Below, piece by piece: positions 44,986 through 52,572 of a stretch of DNA of 64,000 nt. The position numbers and the translations under genes were made by a program. Positions within the stretch are counted from its first letter, which is position 1. Each line of letters opens with the position of its first letter. The notes under the pieces were generated by a model. That model saw only the letters and a list, made by a program, of their open reading frames with translations. It was not told where the DNA came from and searched no databases. Source of the DNA: Sulfurospirillaceae bacterium (lineage in GTDB: Bacteria; Campylobacterota; Campylobacteria; Campylobacterales; Sulfurospirillaceae); assembly GCA_028684065.1 (NCBI GenBank), contig JAQUGO010000003.1, forward strand, positions 184,171 to 248,170, written 5' to 3'.

Positions 44986-46346
44986 GTTTATTGCAAAAAG
45001 AACGCGACATTATTACGCACAATGAATATGCCGATACCTTTGACTTTGACGAAATAGAGTCATTTATTAAAAACGCCCCTAAAGAGCTTTTTATTTCCCA
45101 TCATTTTAAAAAGCGTGATAAGCTATTAGTTCAACCTCGTGGAGGTTTTCCAACCTATAAAAAAATGTTTGCTTTATATGAAGAGTTTATGACTGCGGAT
45201 ATTGATGTACTTCCATTGACCATTGATAGTAATACACGCTTAAATGACTATGCGATGGCGCAAAAAATGCTCATACTTTCCGAAGAAAATGAGATGGATA
45301 TGCTCAATGGCTACCCGCTTGTCAATCACGGCTATCGTACCACACGTAAGATGGTGACACATTTTAATAAACCTGTGAGCCTTAGACATGGCACACCCGA
45401 TGCAAGACTTTTAGTAGAGACTGCTTTGGCTTCTGGTATTTTTGAAATCGAAGGTGGTCCTATAACTTATATGCTACCGTATTCTAAAAATTTCCCTTTG
45501 GATAAAGCTTTTTTGTATTGGAAGTACGTTGATAAAGTTTGTGCTAAATACTCAACCCTTAATGAACCCATCAACCGTGAATCTTTTGGCCCATTGACGG
45601 CAACGCTGGTGCCTCCGTGCATTGTCATCGTGATTCAATTGATTGAAATGCTTTTATCGATAGAAGAGGGCGTAAAGTCCTTTTCGGTGAGTTTTTCACA
45701 AAACGGCTCTATGATGCAAGATATTGTTACCGCCAATGTGCTTAAAAAACTAGCTCGTGTGTATGCCAACCAGTTTGGTGGAGAGGATGCTATTATTAAT
45801 CTTGTTTACCATCAGTGGATGGGAGCATTTCCTCGCGATAAAAACCTTTCCGATTCCCTTATCAATACCAATACCGTCATTGCCGCAATGGTAAGAGCCG
45901 ATAAAATCATCATCAAAACGCGTGATGAAGCTTTTGGTATTCCGACGATGCAGTGCAATGCCCAATCGGTTGCCAATACCAAATATACCCTTCGAACGCT
46001 CAAAGGGCTTCCAGTCATTCACGATGAAGCCGAGGAAGAAAATTTAGAACTTGAGGTTAGGGCGATTATGGAGGCTGTGTTTAACGACAGTGCTGATACT
46101 TTGTGGCGTAAGGTCTTTAATTCCATTAAAAATGGCATTATCGATGTACCGTTTTCACCGCATATCATCAATCATAATGCCGTTATCACGATTCGTGATG
46201 ATGAGGGAAACATTCGCATCATCGACAAAGGCGGGTTACCCCTTCCTGAGCGTTGCTTTGCTTATGAAAAATCAAAAGTCAATTTACCTCCAAGTCAAAC
46301 AGAGATTATCAATAAAATTATCCACGATATAGGGGCGATGCTATGA
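44982..46346 (+). CDS. glmE: Glutamate (methylaspartate) mutase, catalytic subunit E
   Basis: A 454-residue TIM-barrel subunit of B12-dependent glutamate mutase. Family patterns are LLVQPRGGFPTYKKMFALYE, LTIDSNTRLNDYAMAQKML, NGYPLVNHGYRTTRKMV, LRHGTPDARLLVETALASG and EGGPITYMLPYSKNFPL then FGPLTATLVPPCI. The active-site Arg and Glu residues that bind substrate appear kept (RGG, RHGTPDAR). The length is a little below the clostridial enzyme (about 483). It overlaps glmS and glmL by 4 bases each. Confidence 0.94.
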   Translation: MSLLQKERDIITHNEYADTFDFDEIESFIKNAPKELFISHHFKKRDKLLVQPRGGFPTYKKMFALYEEFMTADIDVLPLTIDSNTRLNDYAMAQKMLILSEENEMDMLNGYPLVNHGYRTTRKMVTHFNKPVSLRHGTPDARLLVETALASGIFEIEGGPITYMLPYSKNFPLDKAFLYWKYVDKVCAKYSTLNEPINRESFGPLTATLVPPCIVIVIQLIEMLLSIEEGVKSFSVSFSQNGSMMQDIVTANVLKKLARVYANQFGGEDAIINLVYHQWMGAFPRDKNLSDSLINTNTVIAAMVRADKIIIKTRDEAFGIPTMQCNAQSVANTKYTLRTLKGLPVIHDEAEEENLELEVRAIMEAVFNDSADTLWRKVFNSIKNGIIDVPFSPHIINHNAVITIRDDEGNIRIIDKGGLPLPERCFAYEKSKVNLPPSQTEIINKIIHDIGAML

Positions 46347-47533
46347 GTAAACTTTTAATTGATGTGGGTAGTACCTATTTTAAAGTTTGCCAGCAAAGCG
46401 GTATTAGCCAATATTTTCGTGATTTTAAAAAAGATATTTACGATGATTTGATTACCAAATGTGGTGATATATTTGCGCAATACAAAAAAGAAGATGTTTT
46501 TATCTGCTCATCTGCCAATGGTGGGCTTAGTACGCTGATTATTGGTTTGACCAATTCGTTTAGTTTAAAATTTGCTAAAAATATCGCTTTTAATTCGGGT
46601 ATTAATATCATTGATACGATTTTGTACAGCAAAATTGAAGAAACCAAGGCTCCGCTTGAGCTTGTGGATGTTGTCATTGTTGTGGGTGGCATTGATGGTA
46701 TTGGCAATGTTTTTGATGAAAAACTTTTCAAATACCTACAAAATGTGCAGTACAGCAACATTGTCTATGTAGGAACAAAGCAAGATGCCAATTATCTTAA
46801 AGAGCATCTTCCAGCCCTTAAAATACTAGGCAATATCATTACGGGTAAGTTACATGTAAACGAAGTGGAACTTAAAGAGTATCTGACAAACCTTTACCAA
46901 GCAGACATCGTGGGTAAAGAGGATATCAAACACCTTTATGAATTAACGTCCAATCAAATTTACTCCACACCTTATATCGTGAATCGTTCTTTGCCCTTTA
47001 TTGATGCCAATTTTGAAGTGGTCAATCCTTTTATTGTCGTGGACATTGGAGGCGCAACAACGGATATTCACTACAGTCGGGATTTAGTGCGTGACAATAT
47101 TTTGACGGAAAGCGAATATGACCGTTTAGTTTTTAAAAAATTAGGTGTTTATAAATCTCGGGAGACGCTCGTCTTTGCCGCTAAAAACAATGAGTTTGTT
47201 TATGAGTTGCTCGCATACTTAAATGTCACCGAAAATATTTTAGAAGAAGAGAGTGAAAAAGCTTTACGTATTTTAATGCAGCTTTCAATCTTTTTAGTTC
47301 TTTACAAAGTTTCAAGGCTTAGTTCTATGTATGTGACACTGCATTTAGAACTTTTAAAAACAGTTGTACTAACGGGGGGAATTACTAAAGTGCTCTCCTA
47401 CGAAGAAGTAGAATCCATCATCGTTTTCTTTTATAAAAAAGTCATGAATTTACATGCCATTCCAACCATTGTTATGGACTATAACTATGCTATCTGGACG
47501 CTGGGGATGAGCAATACTGAGACAAGGAGCTAA
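46343..47533 (+). CDS. glmL: MutL/GlmL-type ATPase (glutamate mutase reactivase family)
   Basis: A 396-residue ASKHA-fold ATPase found with glutamate mutase genes, thought to reactivate the B12 enzyme or aid assembly. N-terminal LLIDVGSTYFKVCQQS is the phosphate-1 loop, DVVIVVGGIDGI and ICSSANGGLSTLIIGL are the conserved segments, and FIVVDIGGATTDIHYS near residue 235 is the phosphate-2 loop. TVVLTGGITKVLSYEEV near 340 is the adenosine motif. It is one base before the ligase gene, so it is in the same operon. A TTACATGTAA copy lies inside it. Confidence 0.9.
   Translation: MSKLLIDVGSTYFKVCQQSGISQYFRDFKKDIYDDLITKCGDIFAQYKKEDVFICSSANGGLSTLIIGLTNSFSLKFAKNIAFNSGINIIDTILYSKIEETKAPLELVDVVIVVGGIDGIGNVFDEKLFKYLQNVQYSNIVYVGTKQDANYLKEHLPALKILGNIITGKLHVNEVELKEYLTNLYQADIVGKEDIKHLYELTSNQIYSTPYIVNRSLPFIDANFEVVNPFIVVDIGGATTDIHYSRDLVRDNILTESEYDRLVFKKLGVYKSRETLVFAAKNNEFVYELLAYLNVTENILEEESEKALRILMQLSIFLVLYKVSRLSSMYVTLHLELLKTVVLTGGITKVLSYEEVESIIVFFYKKVMNLHAIPTIVMDYNYAIWTLGMSNTETRS
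46850..46859. repeat. TTACATGTAA copy
   Basis: Exact copy inside glmL, encoding Leu-His-Val. Confidence 0.9.
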
Positions 47534-47534
47534 T

Positions 47535-49109
47535 ATGTCAATTAATTGTATCCGAACATTGATCGAAAAAACAAATGAAATTTGCCCTGATAAAATTGCT
47601 ATTATAGATGGAGCGAAGCAGTTAACGTATGCGACATTGTTTAAAAAAGTCAATCAAGTCGCACGTTATTTGAGCGAACTCAACCTTCCTGCAGGTGCTC
47701 GAATTGGTATTTATTCGTATAAAAATAGTGAACAAGTTATTGCTATCTTGGCTATTTTATCAACGGATTATATTTTTGTACCAATTTCAAGGTTTCTGAA
47801 ACCAGAGCAGGTTGAGCATATTATTGGTGATTGTGGAATTCAATGCATTATCACTGATAAAGCCAAAATCAAGAATATTGATGAGATACACTATACAGGA
47901 AGAATCATCACCTATGAAGCAAGTGAACGCGATATCGTATCGTTTGAAGAAATCTATAAATGTTGTAGTGATACCTTTACATGTAACGTTGGAGATTTTC
48001 AAAATGCAGCGATTACTTATAGTTTTGGCGTAACTGGTTTCCCTCGAGGCATTGTGATTACACATCGAAGTCTTATTGATAGTGCGCGTGTGGTATCGCA
48101 CTATCTTGGATTAAAAGAAAACGATGTTATTTCTGGAACGTTACCTTTTATCTTAGATTATGGTCTTAATCAAATTTTTTGCTCTATCTATAAAAATGCT
48201 ACGCTTGCCATTCATAGCTTAGTATTGCCTGCAGATTTTTTTAATCATCTTATTAACGATAAAATCACTATTTTACCTGTTATGCCACCGCATATTAAAC
48301 AAATGTTTGAAGGTGATACAAAGCGTATCCCACATCCTAAACTATTAGCCAATGTTCGCATCGTGACTTCATCGGGTGGGAAAATTACACCTAAGATGAT
48401 TACGGATATTGAAGAACATTACCCAAATGCTGAATTTTTTTCCATGCATGGGCTCACCGAGGCTTTTCGCTCAACGTATTTAGATCCAAGTCAGCTTAAA
48501 ATTCGTCCAAATTCCATCGGAAAGCCTATTCCTGGTGTAGAGATATATATCATCAATGAACAAGGTTTGGAATGTAAACCTCGTGAAATTGGTGAATTGA
48601 TACATAGAGGAGGGTATATTTATAAAGGTTATTGGAAATCGAAAGAGGATACTCAAAAACGTTTTCAAAGTATTAGAATATTAGATAAGATAGTGAATCT
48701 TGAAGGTGACTTAACAGATGAGATTGTCGTGTGTAGTGGTGATTATGTTTATAAAGACGAAGAAAATTATATCTATTTTGTTTCGCGTAAAGACGATATG
48801 ATCAAATCGTGTGGTTTTAGAATTAGCCCTTACGAGATTGAAAGTGTGGTGCACGATAGAATTGTAGAAATAGATCAATGTGCCGTCTTTTCAATTGAAA
48901 ATGAGAAAGTTGAAGAAGAAATAGTGATGGTCTATAGTGCCAAACGAGAACTCCCTAAAAATGAAATTATTTTTGAGTTGAAAAAACATTTACCTAACCA
49001 TATGATCCCCCATTTGATTGTATATCGAGAAAAATTGCCAATAACAAGTCCCAGTGAAGCAAAAATTGATAAAGAGGTTCTGAAAAAGTTTGTTTTAGAG
49101 CTACGTTAG
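47535..49109 (+). CDS. AMP-forming ligase (acyl-CoA synthetase/adenylation family)
   Basis: A 524-residue adenylate-forming enzyme. A3 reads TYSFGVTGFPRGIVITH (changed from the common SGTTGxPKG), A5 is MHGLTEAFRSTYLDP, the region near 395-420 has SGDYVYKDEENYIYF and SRKDDMIKSCGFRISPYEIE, and the A10 Lys is probably in SEAKIDKEVLKK. FVPISRFLKPEQVEHIIGDC and HGLTEAFRSTYL recall the ligases of exosortase A clusters. Placed after glutamate mutase, it may activate 3-methylaspartate or a derived acid, much as in some actinomycete pathways; this is inference. No carrier protein gene is nearby. Confidence 0.85.
   Translation: MSINCIRTLIEKTNEICPDKIAIIDGAKQLTYATLFKKVNQVARYLSELNLPAGARIGIYSYKNSEQVIAILAILSTDYIFVPISRFLKPEQVEHIIGDCGIQCIITDKAKIKNIDEIHYTGRIITYEASERDIVSFEEIYKCCSDTFTCNVGDFQNAAITYSFGVTGFPRGIVITHRSLIDSARVVSHYLGLKENDVISGTLPFILDYGLNQIFCSIYKNATLAIHSLVLPADFFNHLINDKITILPVMPPHIKQMFEGDTKRIPHPKLLANVRIVTSSGGKITPKMITDIEEHYPNAEFFSMHGLTEAFRSTYLDPSQLKIRPNSIGKPIPGVEIYIINEQGLECKPREIGELIHRGGYIYKGYWKSKEDTQKRFQSIRILDKIVNLEGDLTDEIVVCSGDYVYKDEENYIYFVSRKDDMIKSCGFRISPYEIESVVHDRIVEIDQCAVFSIENEKVEEEIVMVYSAKRELPKNEIIFELKKHLPNHMIPHLIVYREKLPITSPSEAKIDKEVLKKFVLELR
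47977..47986. repeat. TTACATGTAA copy
   Basis: Exact copy inside the ligase gene, in another frame (Thr-Cys-Asn). Confidence 0.9.
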
Positions 49110-49199
49110 GGCAGTGTGCTTAATTTAAGCTTATGCAATTTTAAGTAAAGGTAGGGTAAAATCCGTACCTTAAATTATTTTTTATAAGAAGGACTTTTA

Positions 49200-49334
49200 A
49201 TGAAAAGAACGTTCCAGCCACACAATACACCTAAAAAACGTACCCATGGCTTCAGAGTTAGAATGAAGACTAAAGGTGGACGTAAAGTTATTGCAGCACG
49301 TCGTGCTAAAGGAAGAAGAAGATTGGCCGTTTAA
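49200..49334 (+). CDS. rpmH: Ribosomal protein L34
   Basis: A 44-residue 50S subunit protein, [18 protein letters not shown] then [20 protein letters not shown] and RRRLAV. This is the full canonical sequence. GAAGGAC lies six bases before the ATG. It starts the conserved rpmH-rnpA-yidD-yidC-jag-mnmE operon. A TAAAAT hexamer about 38 bases upstream may be the -10 box. Its last codons seem to overlap the start of rnpA. Confidence 0.98.
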   Translation: MKRTFQPHNTPKKRTHGFRVRMKTKGGRKVIAARRAKGRRRLAV

Positions 49335-49657
49335 AGGATTATGAAACTCTCAAGGAAACACGAGAGTATTCATACATTTATAACAATGCTCAAAAGTGGC
49401 ACTGTGAAGGTGCCTTGGTTTTTTACCATAATGATACAAAAAAACATGTGGGGTTTACGGCTAGTAAAAAGGTTGGAAACGCTATTAAACGAAATTTAGC
49501 GAAGCGTAGGCTTCGTGCGATATTTCTTGAAATACAACCGAATTTATACGATGGTGTGTATGTTTTTGTAGCAAAAGAGAAGATGAATCATCTCTCATAC
49601 GAAGCTTTAAAAAAGGCAATCGTTTGGTCGATGAAAAAGTTAAATTGTATTAAATAA
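49322..49657 (+). CDS. rnpA: RNase P protein component (non-standard start)
   Basis: Protein subunit of RNase P, which matures tRNA 5' ends. The core [27 protein letters not shown] is certain (given here as [15 protein letters not shown] and [10 protein letters not shown]). In its frame there is no ATG/GTG/TTG until TTG 49415, which would cut off the N-terminal part. Yet the frame upstream encodes [20 protein letters not shown] then QKWHCEG, as expected for RnpA, and it opens just after 49309. The only start-like codon there is ATT at 49322, with AAGGA eight bases before, giving 111 residues, the normal size. The ATG at 49341 is out of frame. A base lost near 49341 is the alternative. Confidence 0.85.
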   Translation: MGRLKDYETLKETREYSYIYNNAQKWHCEGALVFYHNDTKKHVGFTASKKVGNAIKRNLAKRRLRAIFLEIQPNLYDGVYVFVAKEKMNHLSYEALKKAIVWSMKKLNCIK

Positions 49658-49989
49658 TGAAATATTTAGCACTTTTTATAATAAAGCTTTATCAGAAGTT
49701 TTTTACACTGATTGGCTATGGAAGTTGTAGGTATTATCCTACGTGTTCACAGTATGCGAAAGAGCAACTTCTGCACAACAGTATTTTTAAAGCTCTCTGG
49801 TATAGTTTTATTCGCATCTTAAAATGCAATCAATTGTTTGTGGGTGGAATAGATTACCCCATTGTCTCAAAAAAATTTGCATTATCTTCTACTCTACAAC
49901 CACATAAACCTCAGTGTATACCTATTTTTTTTTGGTTTTTTCCAAAAGATAAACAAAGTTTTTATGTCGTAAAAGCTTTTAAACTGTAG
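49657..49989 (+). CDS. yidD: Membrane protein insertion efficiency factor YidD
   Basis: A 110-residue small amphipathic protein that aids YidC-dependent insertion. IIKLYQKFFTLIGYGSCRYY and PTCSQYAKEQLLHNSIFKAL are the family motif with three cysteines. The C-terminal 30 residues (about 80-110) extend past the usual end, with an aromatic-rich PIFFWFFPKDKQSF. The ATG overlaps the rnpA stop (TAATG), and yidC follows after 16 bases. Confidence 0.93.
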   Translation: MKYLALFIIKLYQKFFTLIGYGSCRYYPTCSQYAKEQLLHNSIFKALWYSFIRILKCNQLFVGGIDYPIVSKKFALSSTLQPHKPQCIPIFFWFFPKDKQSFYVVKAFKL

Positions 49990-50005
49990 CAATAAAAGGA
50001 ATCAC

Positions 50006-51610
50006 GTGATAGATAAATTAAGTAGTCAGATGAGAATAATCCTCGCAACCGTCCTTGCATTTTTATTTTTTGCGGTGTACGATCACTATTTTATTCCCAA
50101 AAATATTCCTGAGGCCCAAACAACACAAGCGCTTACTGATAAAAAAGATGTGGCGCAAGGCACAAATGGGTCAATGGCACCATCAAGTTCCACAATGATT
50201 TCTTCTGCTGATGTTGCAACGGTAGCTCCCGTAACACAAGTTAAAGAAAATGAGATTATTGCAACGGTTAAATCAGCTTCATACGAGATGAAGATTGATA
50301 AGCTAGGAAGAATTGCAAAGTTTTATCTTTTAGAAGAAAAGTATAGAGACGATAAAGGTGAACAGTTACAACTCATCAACGTTGATCAAAATCTTTTACC
50401 ATTAGAAATTCGTTTTAGTGAAAAAGTTATCAATGAAGATGCTTTTGTTATGTCATACAGTGCTGATAAAAGTAATATAGATGTTGTTGATGGAGGTAGT
50501 AACCTTGTTTTGACACAAACACTTAATGGTATTATCGTCACTAAAACATTAACATTTTTCCCTTCAGGTAAATATGATTTACATGTAAAACTTAGCACAG
50601 CAAAAGATTATTTTATAAGTCCTGGCGTTCATTCTAGTGTTGCTGTTGATAGTTACACTTTTCATGGTGCTTTTATTAAAAAAGGTGATGATACTATTAA
50701 AACCATTAGTGATGGTGATGCCAAAGGTGATGAGCATTTTGCTGTTGCACGTATTGTTGCTGCCTCTGATAAATACTATACATCATTTTTCTATTCATTT
50801 GACAAAGGTTTAGATACCGTTGTTTCTGTTGGTAAAGAGAAAGCACCGCTTCTTTTTGTAAAAGGGAGTGATGATTTCAAAATTAGTGGTTATATTGGAC
50901 CTAAAGATCATAAATTACTTAAAGAAATCAGCCCAGAATTGACAGACGTTGTTGAATATGGCTTCTTTACATTTATCGCAAAACCACTTTTCTTATTGTT
51001 ATCTTATCTACACGGGCTTTTTGGTAACTGGGGTTGGGCAATTGTTGCTATGACTATCATGATTCGTTTGGTACTTTATCCTTTAACCTATAAAGGTATG
51101 GTATCAATGAATAAGCTTAAAGAGCTTTCTCCTAAGATTAAAGAGTTGCAGAAAAAGTATGGCGATGATAAACAAAAGCTCAATGCTCATATGATGGAAC
51201 TCTATAAAAAACACGGTGCCAATCCAATGGGTGGATGTTTGCCAATACTTTTACAAATCCCCGTATTTTTTGCTATTTATCGTGTTTTGCAAAATGCAAT
51301 TGAACTTAAAGGTGCGGCGTGGATTTTTTGGGTACATGATTTAGCAATTATGGATCCTTATTTTATTCTTCCTGTTGCAATGGGACTAACAATGTTTATT
51401 CATCAGCGTATTACCCCAACAACGATGACCGATCCTATGCAAGAAAAAATTATGAAGTTTTTACCTCTGATTTTTACATTTTTCTTTGTGACTTTCCCCG
51501 CAGGTTTAACACTTTATTGGTTTACAAATAACCTTGCATCAATTGTTCAGCAAACCTACGTTAATAAAATCTTTGCTAAAAAACGTGAAGAAGAAAAGGT
51601 TGAAAAATGA
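50006..51610 (+). CDS. yidC: Membrane protein insertase YidC
   Basis: A 534-residue inner-membrane insertase/chaperone of the Oxa1 family. The first helix (RIILATVLAFLFFAVYDHYF) is followed by the large periplasmic domain (about 40-320) and the five-helix core: GNWGWAIVAMTIMIRLVLYP, then LKELSPKIKELQKKYGDD and GGCLPILLQIPVFFAIYRVL. The conserved Arg in the core groove (MIRLVLYP) is present. The start is GTG, with AAAAGGA five bases before. The stop overlaps jag by 4 bases. Confidence 0.97.
   Translation: MIDKLSSQMRIILATVLAFLFFAVYDHYFIPKNIPEAQTTQALTDKKDVAQGTNGSMAPSSSTMISSADVATVAPVTQVKENEIIATVKSASYEMKIDKLGRIAKFYLLEEKYRDDKGEQLQLINVDQNLLPLEIRFSEKVINEDAFVMSYSADKSNIDVVDGGSNLVLTQTLNGIIVTKTLTFFPSGKYDLHVKLSTAKDYFISPGVHSSVAVDSYTFHGAFIKKGDDTIKTISDGDAKGDEHFAVARIVAASDKYYTSFFYSFDKGLDTVVSVGKEKAPLLFVKGSDDFKISGYIGPKDHKLLKEISPELTDVVEYGFFTFIAKPLFLLLSYLHGLFGNWGWAIVAMTIMIRLVLYPLTYKGMVSMNKLKELSPKIKELQKKYGDDKQKLNAHMMELYKKHGANPMGGCLPILLQIPVFFAIYRVLQNAIELKGAAWIFWVHDLAIMDPYFILPVAMGLTMFIHQRITPTTMTDPMQEKIMKFLPLIFTFFFVTFPAGLTLYWFTNNLASIVQQTYVNKIFAKKREEEKVEK
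50579..50588. repeat. TTACATGTAA copy
   Basis: Exact copy inside yidC, encoding Leu-His-Val-Lys in the periplasmic domain. Confidence 0.9.
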
Positions 51611-52572
51611 TCAAAGTCGAAGCAGCTACATTACAAGAAGCTTATTCAAAAGCAGCGAGTGAATTGTCATGTTCGGTTGTAGACCTCGATATTAATGTCC
51701 TTCAAAATGGCTCAAGTGGCTTTTTAGGGATGTTTAAAAAAATGGCTATTATTGAAGTGCAGCGTAAAGGTGCACCCAAAGAGCCTAAAGAATACAAAGA
51801 AAAAAAAGAGTTTCAGCAACCACGAAAACAAGAAGTCATGAATGAAACTCTGCCTTTATCGGATGAAAAGCGTAGTGAAAAAAGTCGTCGCAATAAAAAC
51901 AGACGTAATCGTAACAAAAATAAAGAACTAGCTAAAACATCTGAAGTTGCCGAAAAGCATCTTGAAATAGCTGAACCAAAAGAATCTTTACCGCCACGAC
52001 ATGAGCATAAAAAAGAGGTTATGGTAAAGCCAACTTTTAATGAAATGAAACACACCATTGTTTCTACTCCAATAGACCAAAATTTTCATCATGAAAAACG
52101 TGATATCAAAGAAGTGGTAGAAGAAGTCAGTGTTGAAGTTAAAAATCTTTTTAAGTACAGTTGTTTTAGTTTAGCTGAGCCTTTAGTGTCTAAATACAAT
52201 GATGATACTATTTTAATTGAATTTACAGGTGAAGATGCAGCTCTCTTAATTGGTAAAGAAGGGTATCGTTACAAGGCGCTTTCCTATTTACTATACAATT
52301 GGATTAATCTCAAATATGGCCTTAATATTCGACTTGAAATCGCAGAATTTTTAAAAAATCAAGAAGAAATGATCGAAAAATATTTACTTCCTGTTATGGA
52401 GCGTATCCGTAATAGTGGTAGAGGTCAAACAAAAATCCTTGATGGTGTATTGATTAAAATCGCTCTTGAGGCATTGCGTGAGCAATTTCCTGAAAAATAC
52501 GTTGGTATTAAGTCTGGAAAAGAGGGTGGTAAATTTATTGTTGTAAATGATTTTAATAGGAAAAACACATAG
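51607..52572 (+). CDS. jag: Jag/KhpB RNA-binding protein
   Basis: A 321-residue RNA-binding protein. A Jag N-terminal domain (about 1-52, KVEAATLQEAYSKAASEL then GSSGFLGMFKKMA) is joined by a basic, disordered linker (about 55-165, RSEKSRRNKNRRNRNKNKE) to a KH domain with LIGKEGYRYKALSYLLYN near 215 and an R3H-like end (LREQFPEKYVGIKSGKEGG). It often pairs with YidC and may bind mRNA or sRNA. Its TAG stop overlaps the proposed ATA start of mnmE. Confidence 0.92.
   Translation: MIKVEAATLQEAYSKAASELSCSVVDLDINVLQNGSSGFLGMFKKMAIIEVQRKGAPKEPKEYKEKKEFQQPRKQEVMNETLPLSDEKRSEKSRRNKNRRNRNKNKELAKTSEVAEKHLEIAEPKESLPPRHEHKKEVMVKPTFNEMKHTIVSTPIDQNFHHEKRDIKEVVEEVSVEVKNLFKYSCFSLAEPLVSKYNDDTILIEFTGEDAALLIGKEGYRYKALSYLLYNWINLKYGLNIRLEIAEFLKNQEEMIEKYLLPVMERIRNSGRGQTKILDGVLIKIALEALREQFPEKYVGIKSGKEGGKFIVVNDFNRKNT

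Noticed and set aside
49341-49343. ATG at 49341 as the rnpA start
   Set aside because: It is in another frame from the RnpA core, and its ribosome site would lie only two bases before it.
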